Shown piece after piece: positions 52,955 through 61,534 of a stretch of DNA of 64,000 nucleotides (position 1 is its first letter; each line of letters starts with the position of its first letter). The DNA lies in contig NZ_BMDP01000002.1 of the NCBI RefSeq assembly GCF_014635845.1, positions 496,001-560,000 of the forward strand, read 5' to 3'. Both the position numbers and the translations under genes were made by a program. The stretch is from Oxalicibacterium solurbis. GTDB taxonomy: Bacteria > Pseudomonadota > Gammaproteobacteria > Burkholderiales > Burkholderiaceae_D. Below the pieces are notes generated by a model. The model did not search any database. It had not been told where the DNA came from and was given only the letters and a program-made list of their open reading frames with translations.

Positions 52955-53688
52955 TTTCTGTTTGTATTGCGACGTTTAACGGAGAGGCATTTGTCAAGGA
53001 GCAACTTCTTTCTGTATTAAATCAATTGTCGGGCTCTGATGAGATTGTGATTGCAGACGACGGGTCTGTAGATGGCACTGTTGCTGCGGTAAATAGTATC
53101 GGAGATAAAAGAATACGATGGGTCGCTGGAGGGCAGAGGCTCGGTGTCGTAAAAAACTTTGAGGCTGCGTTATCGGCAGCACGTGGGGAAATTATTTTCT
53201 TATGTGATCAGGACGATATCTGGCTACCGGGAAAAGTGGCTCATTGCGTGCAGGTTCTGAAAACACATTTATTAGTGGTTACTGACTGCGTGGTAGTTGA
53301 TGAATCGCTGAATGAGCTTTCTCCATCTTTTTTTGCGATAAGGAAATCAGAAAAAGGGATAGTGCGAAATCTCTGGAAAAATAGCTATCTAGGGTGTTGT
53401 ATGGCTTTCCATAGGGAATTGCTGGATTTATGTTTGCCTATCCCTAAAGCAATCCCTATGCACGACATGTGGATTGGTTTGTTGGCAAACATTCGTGGGA
53501 GTGTAAAATTTTCTCCCCAAAAATGTTCCCTGTATAGAAGGCATGGAAAAAATGCTTCCCAAACTACAGGGAAGAGTAACTTCGGTTTCTATCAAAAGCT
53601 ACGTATTCGATTTATTTTGATTGTTCAAATTCTCCTTCGCTTGCTCAAGGATGAATCGCGCGGTTCCAACAAAGGCAGAATAGTTTGA
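52951..53688 (+). CDS. Glycosyltransferase family 2, rhamnosyltransferase-like
   Basis: This 245-residue GT-A enzyme starts ISVCIATFNGEAFVKEQLLSVLNQL and has VIADDGSVDGTV and LCDQDDIWLPGKV. That combination is typical of rhamnosyltransferase-like GT2 proteins in O-antigen loci. PMHDMWIGLLANIRGSVKF and LYRRHGKNAS follow in the usual order. dTDP-rhamnose made by rfbBADC downstream is a reasonable donor, though this is inferred. Starts and stops overlap both neighbours, indicating coupled translation. Confidence 0.85.
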   Translation: MISVCIATFNGEAFVKEQLLSVLNQLSGSDEIVIADDGSVDGTVAAVNSIGDKRIRWVAGGQRLGVVKNFEAALSAARGEIIFLCDQDDIWLPGKVAHCVQVLKTHLLVVTDCVVVDESLNELSPSFFAIRKSEKGIVRNLWKNSYLGCCMAFHRELLDLCLPIPKAIPMHDMWIGLLANIRGSVKFSPQKCSLYRRHGKNASQTTGKSNFGFYQKLRIRFILIVQILLRLLKDESRGSNKGRIV

Positions 53689-54446
53689 TTATTTCCATCA
53701 TTACTGTTTGTTATAACAGTGCGGCTACTATCAAAGATACTCTCCAGTCGGTTGCTATTCAGACTTACCCATCTATTGAGCATCTCATCGTAGATGGCCT
53801 TTCAAAGGACGCAACGATGGACGTAGTACGTCAATTTCCACATGTTACCCACGCCGTGTCTGAGCAAGATGGTGGAATCTACGATGCAATGAACAAGGGA
53901 ATTGCCATGGCGACAGGCAATGTGATTGGATTCGTTAATGCAGACGATTTTTATGCATCGCCGGATGTACTTGCGTCTGTCATGCAGGTGTTTGAAGATC
54001 CAACGGTAGAGGCCTGCTATGGGGACTTATGTTATGTGAAACAGGAAGAGACAAGTAGCGTAGTGCGTTACTGGCGTTCTTTCGATTTCAAGCCAGGTCT
54101 TTTTCTTCGCGGTTGGTGCCCTCCGCACCCGACATTTTTTGTACGTAAGGACGTATACGAGCGCTGTGGAGGTTTTGACCTGAATTACAAAATTGCTGCC
54201 GACGTAGAGTTGATGATGCGCTTTCTTGAGGCTCAAAGTGTACGTTCGCGGTACATACCTAAAATACTAGTAAACATGCGAATGGGCGGAACGACTAATC
54301 GCAGTATTAAAAATGTCGTCAATCAGAACCGCGAAATTTGGCGGGCATTTCAAAAAAATGGATTAAAACCTTCCTTCGGACGTTTTGCCATTGGCAAATT
54401 ATTGTCGCGCGGGAAGCAGTTTATTTCTCGCCCGCAACGTGTCTAA
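53685..54446 (+). CDS. Glycosyltransferase family 2 (WcaA/WcaE-like)
   Basis: This 253-residue GT-A glycosyltransferase starts at a TTG overlapping the previous stop (TTGA). The N terminus ISIITVCYNSAATIKDTLQSVAIQTYPSIEHLIVDGLS, the DGGIYDAMNKGIAMATGNVIGFVNADDFY segment with the metal-binding acidic motif and the late RGWCPPHPTFFVRKDVYE are typical. IAADVELMMRFLE near the C-terminal third carries the likely catalytic acidic residues. It is the last low-GC glycosyltransferase of the island; the next gene overlaps it by eight bases. Confidence 0.87.
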   Translation: MIISIITVCYNSAATIKDTLQSVAIQTYPSIEHLIVDGLSKDATMDVVRQFPHVTHAVSEQDGGIYDAMNKGIAMATGNVIGFVNADDFYASPDVLASVMQVFEDPTVEACYGDLCYVKQEETSSVVRYWRSFDFKPGLFLRGWCPPHPTFFVRKDVYERCGGFDLNYKIAADVELMMRFLEAQSVRSRYIPKILVNMRMGGTTNRSIKNVVNQNREIWRAFQKNGLKPSFGRFAIGKLLSRGKQFISRPQRV

Positions 54447-55386
54447 ATCAAAAATTCTTGTAACAGGAGCTAATGGATTTGTTGGCTCAGCCTTGTGCGC
54501 ACGACTGAAACAGAAAGATTTTCCGGTTTTTGGTGCCGTGCGAACGAAAAATGGTTTATTTAACCAATTTGAGATTGGTGAATTAACCGCTGGAGTGGAT
54601 TGGTCTACGCCATTGTCAGGTTGCGATGCGGTTATTCATTTGGCTGCGCGCGTACACATAATGAATGATCGCGTGGCTGACCCACTAGCAGTATTTCGCA
54701 CTGTGAATGTAGACGCCACTAAAGATCTGGCTCGTCAGGCTGCTCGACATGGTGTGCATCGTTTCGTCTTTGTAAGCAGCATCAAAGTCAATGGCGAAAT
54801 GACGCAGTATGCGTCATTCAAGGCATCGGACGTGCCAGCGCCGCTGGACGCTTACGGTCAGTCCAAACTGGAAGCGGAACTGGCATTGCAGCAGATCTCT
54901 CGCGAAACCGGTTTAGAGGTGGTGATCGTTCGGCCTCCGCTGGTATACGGGCCCGGAGTGGGAGCGAATTTTCTTCGCTTGATGCAACTTGTCCAAAAGG
55001 GCATTCCTTTGCCGCTGGGGGCGATTCACAATCTTCGTAGCCTGGTTGCACTCGATAATCTGGTGGATTTGCTGATTGTCTGTGCCGAGAACCTTGCGGC
55101 GGCAGGCAGGACATTTCTGGTTTCCGACGACCATGATGTCAGCACACCCGAATTGGTGCGTATGTTGGCGACGGCGATGGGGCGGCGGGCAAGGCTGGTG
55201 CCGGTACCTGTCGGCTGCTTGGCGGCCGGTGCCGCATTGCTGGGCAAATCCGCGGCAGCTGACCGCTTGCTTGGTTCGTTGCAGGTCGATATCCGGGAAA
55301 CGAGATCCGTCCTGGGGTGGGAGCCGGTAGTGAGCACGGAAGAGGCAATTGGTGCTACTGTTGCGCATTTTTTATCGCGTGCGTGA
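54439..55386 (+). CDS. SDR sugar reductase/epimerase (WbpV/WreQ-like)
   Basis: This 315-residue extended SDR starts at a GTG at 54439, overlapping the preceding gene by eight bases. KILVTGANGFVGSALCARLK is the NAD loop. HLAARVHIMNDRVADPLA is a segment typical of the WbpV/WreQ/FnlB-like group that reduces or epimerises 4-keto-6-deoxy-GlcNAc to UDP-QuiNAc or UDP-FucNAc. FVSSIKVNGEMTQY and YGQSKLEAELALQQI (Tyr-x3-Lys) follow. Its position beside a PglC-like transferase and a WbpM-like dehydratase agrees. The first 350 bases are AT-rich and the rest GC-rich, a sharp composition break inside one gene. Confidence 0.82.
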   Translation: MSKSKILVTGANGFVGSALCARLKQKDFPVFGAVRTKNGLFNQFEIGELTAGVDWSTPLSGCDAVIHLAARVHIMNDRVADPLAVFRTVNVDATKDLARQAARHGVHRFVFVSSIKVNGEMTQYASFKASDVPAPLDAYGQSKLEAELALQQISRETGLEVVIVRPPLVYGPGVGANFLRLMQLVQKGIPLPLGAIHNLRSLVALDNLVDLLIVCAENLAAAGRTFLVSDDHDVSTPELVRMLATAMGRRARLVPVPVGCLAAGAALLGKSAAADRLLGSLQVDIRETRSVLGWEPVVSTEEAIGATVAHFLSRA

Positions 55387-55395
55387 ATCTTCCGT

Positions 55396-55956
55396 ATGAA
55401 AAGAGCGTTCGATTTCTGGCTCGCCTTGGCGGCTTCGGTGTTGCTGTTAGTCCCGATCGTGATGGTGGCGCTGTTGGTCAGGCTGACATCCAAAGGGCCG
55501 GCCATTTACTGGTCGGATCGGGTGGGGCGGCACAATGCCATTTTCCGGATGCCGAAATTCCGGACCATGCGAATAGATACACCGGCTGTCGCAACACACT
55601 TATTATCTAATCCACAACAATTTTTGACGCCGATCGGGGCGTTCCTCCGTAAATCCAGTCTGGACGAACTGCCCCAGCTCTGGAGCATCCTGAAGGGCGA
55701 TATGAGTTTCGTCGGCCCACGTCCCGCTTTGTTCAATCAGGACGATCTGATATCGTTACGGACAAGTTATGGTGTTGATAACATCCGGCCCGGCTTGACC
55801 GGCTGGGCACAGATTAACGGCCGTGATGAGCTTCCCATTCCGCAGAAGGTAGAGCTGGATGTGGAATACATGCAGCGGCAGTCGTTTGGACTCGATCTGC
55901 GCATCATCTTTCTTACCTTCTGGAAGGTGTTTCGCCGGGACGGCATTACTCATTGA
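55396..55956 (+). CDS. Initiating phosphoglycosyl transferase, PglC-like
   Basis: This 186-residue monotopic phosphoglycosyl transferase transfers a sugar-1-phosphate to undecaprenyl phosphate, starting repeat-unit assembly. It has the single N-terminal re-entrant membrane helix (about 7-29), then RVGRHNAIFRMPKFRTM, RKSSLDELPQLWSILKGDMSFVGPRPAL with the catalytic Asp-Glu pair, and RPGLTGWAQINGRDELPIPQKVELD. It is the minimal form without the extra helices of WcaJ/WbaP. Next to a QuiNAc/FucNAc-type pathway, the transferred sugar is probably that residue. Confidence 0.9.
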   Translation: MKRAFDFWLALAASVLLLVPIVMVALLVRLTSKGPAIYWSDRVGRHNAIFRMPKFRTMRIDTPAVATHLLSNPQQFLTPIGAFLRKSSLDELPQLWSILKGDMSFVGPRPALFNQDDLISLRTSYGVDNIRPGLTGWAQINGRDELPIPQKVELDVEYMQRQSFGLDLRIIFLTFWKVFRRDGITH

Positions 55957-55961
55957 AGCGG

Positions 55962-57929
55962 ATGAAATCCTTTATTAATCTGCCGCGGTACCAGAAGCAG
56001 TTGATGGCGGTTGCCCTCGACCTGATATTTCTGCCGCTGACTTTTTATCTGTGCGTACTGCTACGTTACGACAGCAGCACGCCGCAGCTGTTCCAGATGT
56101 ATTTCTGGATAATTCTTGCTGCGCCGCTGATTTCGATCCCGATCTTTATTCGCCTGGGTTTGTACCGTGCCGTCATCCGTTTCATCGATCAGAAGATCGT
56201 ATATGTGGTCGTGCTTGGCGTCACGCTTTCCGTCGTTTGCATGGCAGCCTTGGCTACATTTACGCATACCGTTCATCTGTCGCGGGGCGTATTCGGCATT
56301 TACTGGGTCAGTGCGATTCTGTACGTGGTAGCGAGCCGCTTCATTGCGCGTGGCTACCTGCTGAAAGTAGATCATGGCGGTGGCAATGCAGTGCGCGTTG
56401 CCATTTATGGCGCTGGCCATGCCGGCATGCAACTGGCCAGTGCGTTGCGCGCCGGCCATGAATATTTGCCGGTCGCAATGGTGGATGACAGACGAGAACT
56501 GCACGGTGCCACGATTGCCGGTGTGCGCGTGTGGCCTGCCAAGGAACTGCCGCGGCTTGTGAAGGAAAAGCAGATTCGGGAAATTCTGCTGGCCATGCCG
56601 TCGCTGCGCAAGATTCAGCAACGGGCGATTCTCGAAAGCCTGGAACCGTTGAAGGTCAAGATCAAGGTGACGCCGCCGATCGCCAGCCTGGTCAATGGCG
56701 AACTGCGTGTACAGGATATTCGCGATATCGAAATCGAGGATCTGCTCGGACGAGATGCGGTTGCCCCCGATCCGCAACTGCTTTCTACCTGCATCGAAAA
56801 CAAGGTCGTGATGGTGACGGGAGCCGGCGGCTCCATCGGTTCGGAACTATGCCGCCAGATCGTCCTGCTTTCGCCGTCCCGGCTGATTCTGCTGGACATG
56901 TCGGAATACGCGCTCTATCAGATCGAGCAGGAGCTGCAGGGAATTTTGAAGAGTAAGAATCTCCCGATTGAAGTGCTGCCTTTCCTCGGCTCGGTGCTGG
57001 ATGGCGCCAAGTGCGAGCAGATTTTGCGTACCTTCGCGGTTGATACGATCTATCATGCCGCGGCTTACAAGCATGTGCCGCTAGTGGAGCATAATCCGAT
57101 CCAGGGTGTGCGCAACAATGCATTGGGAACGAAAGTGCTGGCGCAGGCTGCGGTCGATGCGGGCGTTTCGTGTTTCGTATTGATTTCTACCGACAAGGCT
57201 GTGCGTCCAACCAATGTGATGGGCGCGACGAAGCGGCTGGCGGAACTGATCTTGCAGGCTTTTGCGCGTACGCAGCAGACGACGCGTTTTTGCATGGTGC
57301 GCTTCGGTAATGTGCTTGGCTCGTCTGGTTCCGTGGTGCCGCTGTTCCGCAAGCAGATCATGGCAGGCGGGCCGGTTACGGTGACGCATCCGGAAATCAC
57401 ACGCTATTTCATGACGATTCCCGAAGCGGCTCAATTGGTGTTGCAGGCGGGCTCGATGGGTGAGGGCGGAGACGTGTTTGTTCTGGACATGGGCGAGCCG
57501 GTGAAGATTCTTGATTTAGCCCGGCGCATGGTGCACCTAAGCGGGCTGGAAGTGCGCGGCGAGAGCGATGCACCGGACGCGATCGAGATCGAACATGTCG
57601 GGCTTCGGCCGGGTGAGAAGTTGTACGAGGAGTTGCTGATCGGCGCCAACGTCGAAGGTACGCAGCATGCGCTGATCATGCGCGCGCAGGAAACCGAATT
57701 GCCATGGGATGCGTTGAAGACAATTCTGGTGAGATTAGAGGATGCCTGTGAGCGTTTCGATTACCAGGAAATACGCGCATTGCTGCAGCACGCCGTGGAG
57801 GAATATGCGCCGCAATGCGAGATTGAAGATCTTCTCTGGCGTGAAAACAGGGATGCCGGCATGTATCAGAAGAAACAGGAAAACGGCAGGGAAGACCAAG
57901 CGCGATCGCACCTGAAGCAGGTGATCTGA
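55962..57929 (+). CDS. WbpM-like membrane UDP-GlcNAc 4,6-dehydratase
   Basis: This 655-residue long-form 4,6-dehydratase (WbpM/CapD/WreV type) makes UDP-4-keto-6-deoxy-GlcNAc for FucNAc or QuiNAc synthesis. Four N-terminal membrane helices (within about 12-115) are followed by a first Rossmann domain (RVAIYGAGHAGMQLASAL). The catalytic SDR domain has VMVTGAGGSIGSELCRQI near 281-298 and ISTDKAVRPTNVMGATKRLAELI near 406-428, where Met replaces the usual catalytic Tyr, as in this subfamily. ATG 55962 is chosen; a TTG at 55953 overlapping the previous stop would add three residues. Confidence 0.93.
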   Translation: MKSFINLPRYQKQLMAVALDLIFLPLTFYLCVLLRYDSSTPQLFQMYFWIILAAPLISIPIFIRLGLYRAVIRFIDQKIVYVVVLGVTLSVVCMAALATFTHTVHLSRGVFGIYWVSAILYVVASRFIARGYLLKVDHGGGNAVRVAIYGAGHAGMQLASALRAGHEYLPVAMVDDRRELHGATIAGVRVWPAKELPRLVKEKQIREILLAMPSLRKIQQRAILESLEPLKVKIKVTPPIASLVNGELRVQDIRDIEIEDLLGRDAVAPDPQLLSTCIENKVVMVTGAGGSIGSELCRQIVLLSPSRLILLDMSEYALYQIEQELQGILKSKNLPIEVLPFLGSVLDGAKCEQILRTFAVDTIYHAAAYKHVPLVEHNPIQGVRNNALGTKVLAQAAVDAGVSCFVLISTDKAVRPTNVMGATKRLAELILQAFARTQQTTRFCMVRFGNVLGSSGSVVPLFRKQIMAGGPVTVTHPEITRYFMTIPEAAQLVLQAGSMGEGGDVFVLDMGEPVKILDLARRMVHLSGLEVRGESDAPDAIEIEHVGLRPGEKLYEELLIGANVEGTQHALIMRAQETELPWDALKTILVRLEDACERFDYQEIRALLQHAVEEYAPQCEIEDLLWRENRDAGMYQKKQENGREDQARSHLKQVI

Positions 57930-57975
57930 CGACGGCGAGTTTGTCGCTGTCGTGCATCTTTGAGGAATCATTCGG

Positions 57976-59076
57976 ATGATTTTGGTAACGGGCGGAGCCG
58001 GTTTTATCGGCTCCAATTTTGTTCTGGACTGGCTCGCGCAGCACGACGAGCCGGTGGTTAATCTCGACAAACTGACTTACGCCGGCAACCTGAACAATCT
58101 GCGTTCGCTGCAAGACGATGCGCGGCATGTATTCGTGCATGGCGATATCGGCGATACAGATCTGGTGGCGTCGCTGCTGGCGGCGCATCGACCACGCGCA
58201 ATTTTGCATTTCGCGGCGGAGAGCCATGTTGATCGCTCCATCCATGGCCCAGCCGCTTTTGTCGAGACCAATATCAATGGCACTTTCACGCTGTTGCAGG
58301 CGGCATTGAAGTACTGGTCCGGCCTTGAAGAGGCCGAGAAGACCGCGTTCCGTTTTCTACATGTTTCCACTGACGAGGTGTACGGTTCGCTCGGCAAGGA
58401 CGATCCGCCGTTTTCCGAAACGACTGCCTATGCGCCGAACAGCCCATATTCAGCTTCCAAGGCGGCATCTGATCATCTGGTACGTTCTTACCACCATACG
58501 TATGGTTTGCCGACGCTGACGACCAACTGCTCTAATAATTATGGTCCTTACCATTTCCCGGAAAAGCTGATCCCGCTGATGATCGCCAATGCGTTGGTGG
58601 GCAAATCGTTGCCGGTTTATGGCGATGGGCAGCAGGTGCGCGACTGGCTCTACGTGGGCGACCATTGCGCAGCGATTCGCCGCGTGCTGGAGGCCGGCAA
58701 ACCGGGCGAAACCTATAACGTCGGCGGCTGGAACGAGAAGGCCAATCTGGACGTGGTGCATGTGCTGTGCGACATTCTCGATGCATTGTCGCCTGCCTCG
58801 AACGGCAACAGCTATCGCACGCAGATCACTCATGTGACGGATCGGCCTGGTCATGATCGCCGCTATGCGATCGATGCGCGCAAGATCGAGCGTGAGCTAG
58901 GATGGAAGCCGGCGGAGACGTTCGAAACCGGCATCCGCAAAACCGTGCAGTGGTATCTCGACAACCAGGCATGGGTGCGCGATGTGCAATCCGGCGATTA
59001 CATGCATTGGCTGGAACGAAATTACAACCAGAGAGACAGCCTGCCGGGAGCAGGTGAAGCACAGAAGACAGCATGA
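57976..59076 (+). CDS. rfbB: dTDP-glucose 4,6-dehydratase
   Basis: RfbB (RmlB) converts dTDP-glucose to dTDP-4-keto-6-deoxyglucose. The 366-residue SDR has [19 protein letters not shown] at 2-20, [42 protein letters not shown], the catalytic [10 protein letters not shown] and [22 protein letters not shown], and [20 protein letters not shown]. These are diagnostic. GAGGAATC precedes the ATG. GC content is back at host level. The stop overlaps the rfbA start (ATGA). Confidence 0.97.
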   Translation: MILVTGGAGFIGSNFVLDWLAQHDEPVVNLDKLTYAGNLNNLRSLQDDARHVFVHGDIGDTDLVASLLAAHRPRAILHFAAESHVDRSIHGPAAFVETNINGTFTLLQAALKYWSGLEEAEKTAFRFLHVSTDEVYGSLGKDDPPFSETTAYAPNSPYSASKAASDHLVRSYHHTYGLPTLTTNCSNNYGPYHFPEKLIPLMIANALVGKSLPVYGDGQQVRDWLYVGDHCAAIRRVLEAGKPGETYNVGGWNEKANLDVVHVLCDILDALSPASNGNSYRTQITHVTDRPGHDRRYAIDARKIERELGWKPAETFETGIRKTVQWYLDNQAWVRDVQSGDYMHWLERNYNQRDSLPGAGEAQKTA

Positions 59077-59978
59077 GCCAGCCTTCCATCAAAGTCAGCG
59101 CCCGCAAGGGCATCATCCTCGCCGGCGGTTCCGGCACGCGCTTGTATCCGGTGACGATTTCGATTTCGAAGCAGTTGCTGCCGGTCTATGACAAGCCGAT
59201 GATCTATTACCCGCTCACCACGCTGATGCTGGCGGGGATACGCGACATTCTGTTGATTTCCACACCGCAGGATACGCCGCGCTTTCGCGAACTGCTTGGC
59301 GATGGCAGCCAATGGGGAATCAATCTGCAATACGCGGTGCAGCCTTCGCCGGATGGCTTGGCACAGGCCTTCATCATCGGGCGCGAGTTCGTCGGTAATG
59401 ATCCTTCGGCACTGATCCTAGGCGACAACATCTACTACGGACATGCATTCGATCGACAGTTGCAGCAGGCGGTACAGTCGACAGAAGGCTCCACCGTGTT
59501 TGCCTATCATGTGCAGGATCCTGAGCGATATGGTGTGGTGGAATTCGACGGCCAGCAACGCGCTATCAGCATCGAGGAAAAACCGGTCGCACCAAAATCC
59601 AATTATGCGGTGACAGGTCTGTATTTCTACGATAACCAGGTGTGCGATATCGCAGCGTCGATCAAACCGTCGGCGCGCGGCGAACTGGAAATCACCGACG
59701 TCAATCGGCATTATCTGGAGCGAGGCCAACTGAACGTGGAGGTCATGGGCCGCGGCATGGCCTGGCTGGATACTGGCACGCACGAATCTTTGATGGAAGC
59801 GGGGCAGTTCATCGCGACCATCGAAAATCGGCAAGGATTGAAGATTGCCTGTCCGGAGGAGATTGCGTTCCGCAAGGGATACATCGATGCGGCGCAACTG
59901 GAAAAGCTGGCCGAACCACTGAAGAAGAACGGCTATGGCCGTTATCTGCTGCGTATCCTGACGGACAAGGTGTTTTAA
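59073..59978 (+). CDS. rfbA: Glucose-1-phosphate thymidylyltransferase
   Basis: RfbA (RmlA) makes dTDP-glucose from dTTP and glucose-1-phosphate. The 301 residues include [41 protein letters not shown] at 13-53, the nucleotidyltransferase signature, then [15 protein letters not shown]-like substrate residues ([12 protein letters not shown]), [14 protein letters not shown], and [36 protein letters not shown] near the C-terminal part is also typical. It overlaps rfbB by four bases and rfbC by one base (TAATG). Confidence 0.97.
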   Translation: MSQPSIKVSARKGIILAGGSGTRLYPVTISISKQLLPVYDKPMIYYPLTTLMLAGIRDILLISTPQDTPRFRELLGDGSQWGINLQYAVQPSPDGLAQAFIIGREFVGNDPSALILGDNIYYGHAFDRQLQQAVQSTEGSTVFAYHVQDPERYGVVEFDGQQRAISIEEKPVAPKSNYAVTGLYFYDNQVCDIAASIKPSARGELEITDVNRHYLERGQLNVEVMGRGMAWLDTGTHESLMEAGQFIATIENRQGLKIACPEEIAFRKGYIDAAQLEKLAEPLKKNGYGRYLLRILTDKVF

Positions 59979-60523
59979 TGAATGTAATACGTACAGATAT
60001 CCCCGATGTGCTGGTGGTCGAACCGAAGGTGTTCGGTGACGACCGGGGATTTTTCTTCGAGAGTTTCAACGAGGCGCGCTTTGCTGAAGCGGTAGGCAAG
60101 ACGGTGCCCTTCGTGCAGGACAATCATTCCCGCTCGGCACGCGGAGTGTTGCGTGGTCTGCACTACCAGATCAGGCAGCCTCAAGGAAAGCTGGTGCGTG
60201 TGGTCACCGGCGAGGTTTTCGACGTTGCCGTCGATCTGCGCAAGGACTCTGCTACATTCGGCCGCTGGGTGGGCATAACGTTGTCTGCAGAGAACAAGCG
60301 CCAGATGTGGATTCCTGAAGGTTTTGCACACGGTTTTATCGTGACCAGTGATTCGGCGGAATTTCTCTACAAGACGACCGATTACTGGGCGCCTGAGCAT
60401 GAGCGCTGCATCGCATGGAATGATCCGGCAATCGGCGTCGTCTGGCCGGTCGATGGCGAGCCCATATTGTCCGACAAGGATAAACGTGGCGTATCGCTGG
60501 CCGATGCGGAGGTTTTTGCGTGA
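59978..60523 (+). CDS. rfbC: dTDP-4-dehydrorhamnose 3,5-epimerase
   Basis: RfbC (RmlC) epimerises dTDP-4-keto-6-deoxyglucose at C3 and C5. The 181-residue cupin shows VFGDDRGFFFESFNEARF, VQDNHSRSARGVLRGLHYQ with the catalytic His in LHYQ, GEVFDVAVDLRKDSATFGRW and WIPEGFAHGFIV. The ATG at 59978 shares a base with the rfbA stop; the frame is open further upstream but that part is antisense-like and not family sequence. The stop overlaps the GTG start of rfbD. Confidence 0.97.
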   Translation: MNVIRTDIPDVLVVEPKVFGDDRGFFFESFNEARFAEAVGKTVPFVQDNHSRSARGVLRGLHYQIRQPQGKLVRVVTGEVFDVAVDLRKDSATFGRWVGITLSAENKRQMWIPEGFAHGFIVTSDSAEFLYKTTDYWAPEHERCIAWNDPAIGVVWPVDGEPILSDKDKRGVSLADAEVFA

Positions 60524-61413
60524 GGATTCTGCTTACCGGCAGGAGCGGCCAGGTCGGTTATGAGCTGGAGCGTTCGCTGCAGGGGCTGGGCGAAATCGTT
60601 GCGGTAGACCGGGCGCGTATGGATCTGGCGAACCTGGACCAGGTGCGGGAAGTGATCCGTTCGGTGCGTCCCGCATTGATCGTCAATCCGGCTGCCTATA
60701 CTGCTGTCGATCTGGCGGAGAGCGAGCCGGAACTGGCGATGCGCATCAATGCCGAAGCGCCGGCTGTCATGGCGGAAGAAGCGAAGAAGCTCGGCGCGGC
60801 GCTGATTCATTATTCGACCGACTACGTTTTCGATGGCGCCAAGACAGCAGCTTATGTCGAAGGCGATGCACCGAATCCGCAGAATGTCTACGGTCGCAGC
60901 AAGCTGGCCGGCGAACAGGCGATTGCCGCAAGCGGTGTGTCGCATATCATTTTGCGCACCAGTTGGGTGTACGGCATGCGCGGTCGGAATTTCCTGCGCA
61001 CGGTACAGCGCCTTGCGCGGGAGCGCGACGAGTTGCGTATCGTCGCCGATCAGTTCGGTGCGCCGACCTGGTGCCGGACGATTGCCGAAACGACGGCGCA
61101 TATTGTCATGAAGCTGCAGTCCGTTTCGGGTTCAGCAGGAAATGCGAATATCGCAGAGGAAGTCTGGCGCGATTATTCCGGAATCTATCACCTGACTGCG
61201 CAGGGCAGGACCAGCTGGCACGGTTTTACGCAGGCAATCGTTGATCATGCTTCCACTGTAAGGAAGCCTGTTGTAGTGCCGATTGCAACGCAGGATTATC
61301 CGCTACCAGCCAGACGGCCGCAGGATTCGGTTCTGTCGTCCGACAAGTTGATGCGGACGTTTTGCGGGCTCCCTGATTGGCAGGCGGCATTGCAGCTTTG
61401 CCTGGATGCCTGA
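60520..61413 (+). CDS. rfbD: dTDP-4-dehydrorhamnose reductase
   Basis: RfbD (RmlD) carries out the last step of dTDP-L-rhamnose synthesis. The 297-residue SDR starts at a GTG overlapping the rfbC stop (GTGA). RILLTGRSGQVGYELERSL is at 2-20, NPAAYTAVDLAESEPELAMRINA, HYSTDYVFDGAK, NVYGRSKLAGEQAI (Tyr-x3-Lys) and LRTSWVYGMRGRNFLRTV follow. The rfbBADC order with overlaps indicates one transcript. It is the last gene of the polysaccharide region. Confidence 0.96.
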   Translation: MRILLTGRSGQVGYELERSLQGLGEIVAVDRARMDLANLDQVREVIRSVRPALIVNPAAYTAVDLAESEPELAMRINAEAPAVMAEEAKKLGAALIHYSTDYVFDGAKTAAYVEGDAPNPQNVYGRSKLAGEQAIAASGVSHIILRTSWVYGMRGRNFLRTVQRLARERDELRIVADQFGAPTWCRTIAETTAHIVMKLQSVSGSAGNANIAEEVWRDYSGIYHLTAQGRTSWHGFTQAIVDHASTVRKPVVVPIATQDYPLPARRPQDSVLSSDKLMRTFCGLPDWQAALQLCLDA

Positions 61414-61534
61414 AACAAGCCGGGCGCTTGCCTGAGCCGGTCCATTCCTTCATCTGTTCCCTCTATGCTGGCTGGCACGGCAGCCCCCTGGCCGGAAAAA
61501 GTGTACCCTTCCGTTCTTTGTCCAGAATGACGCC

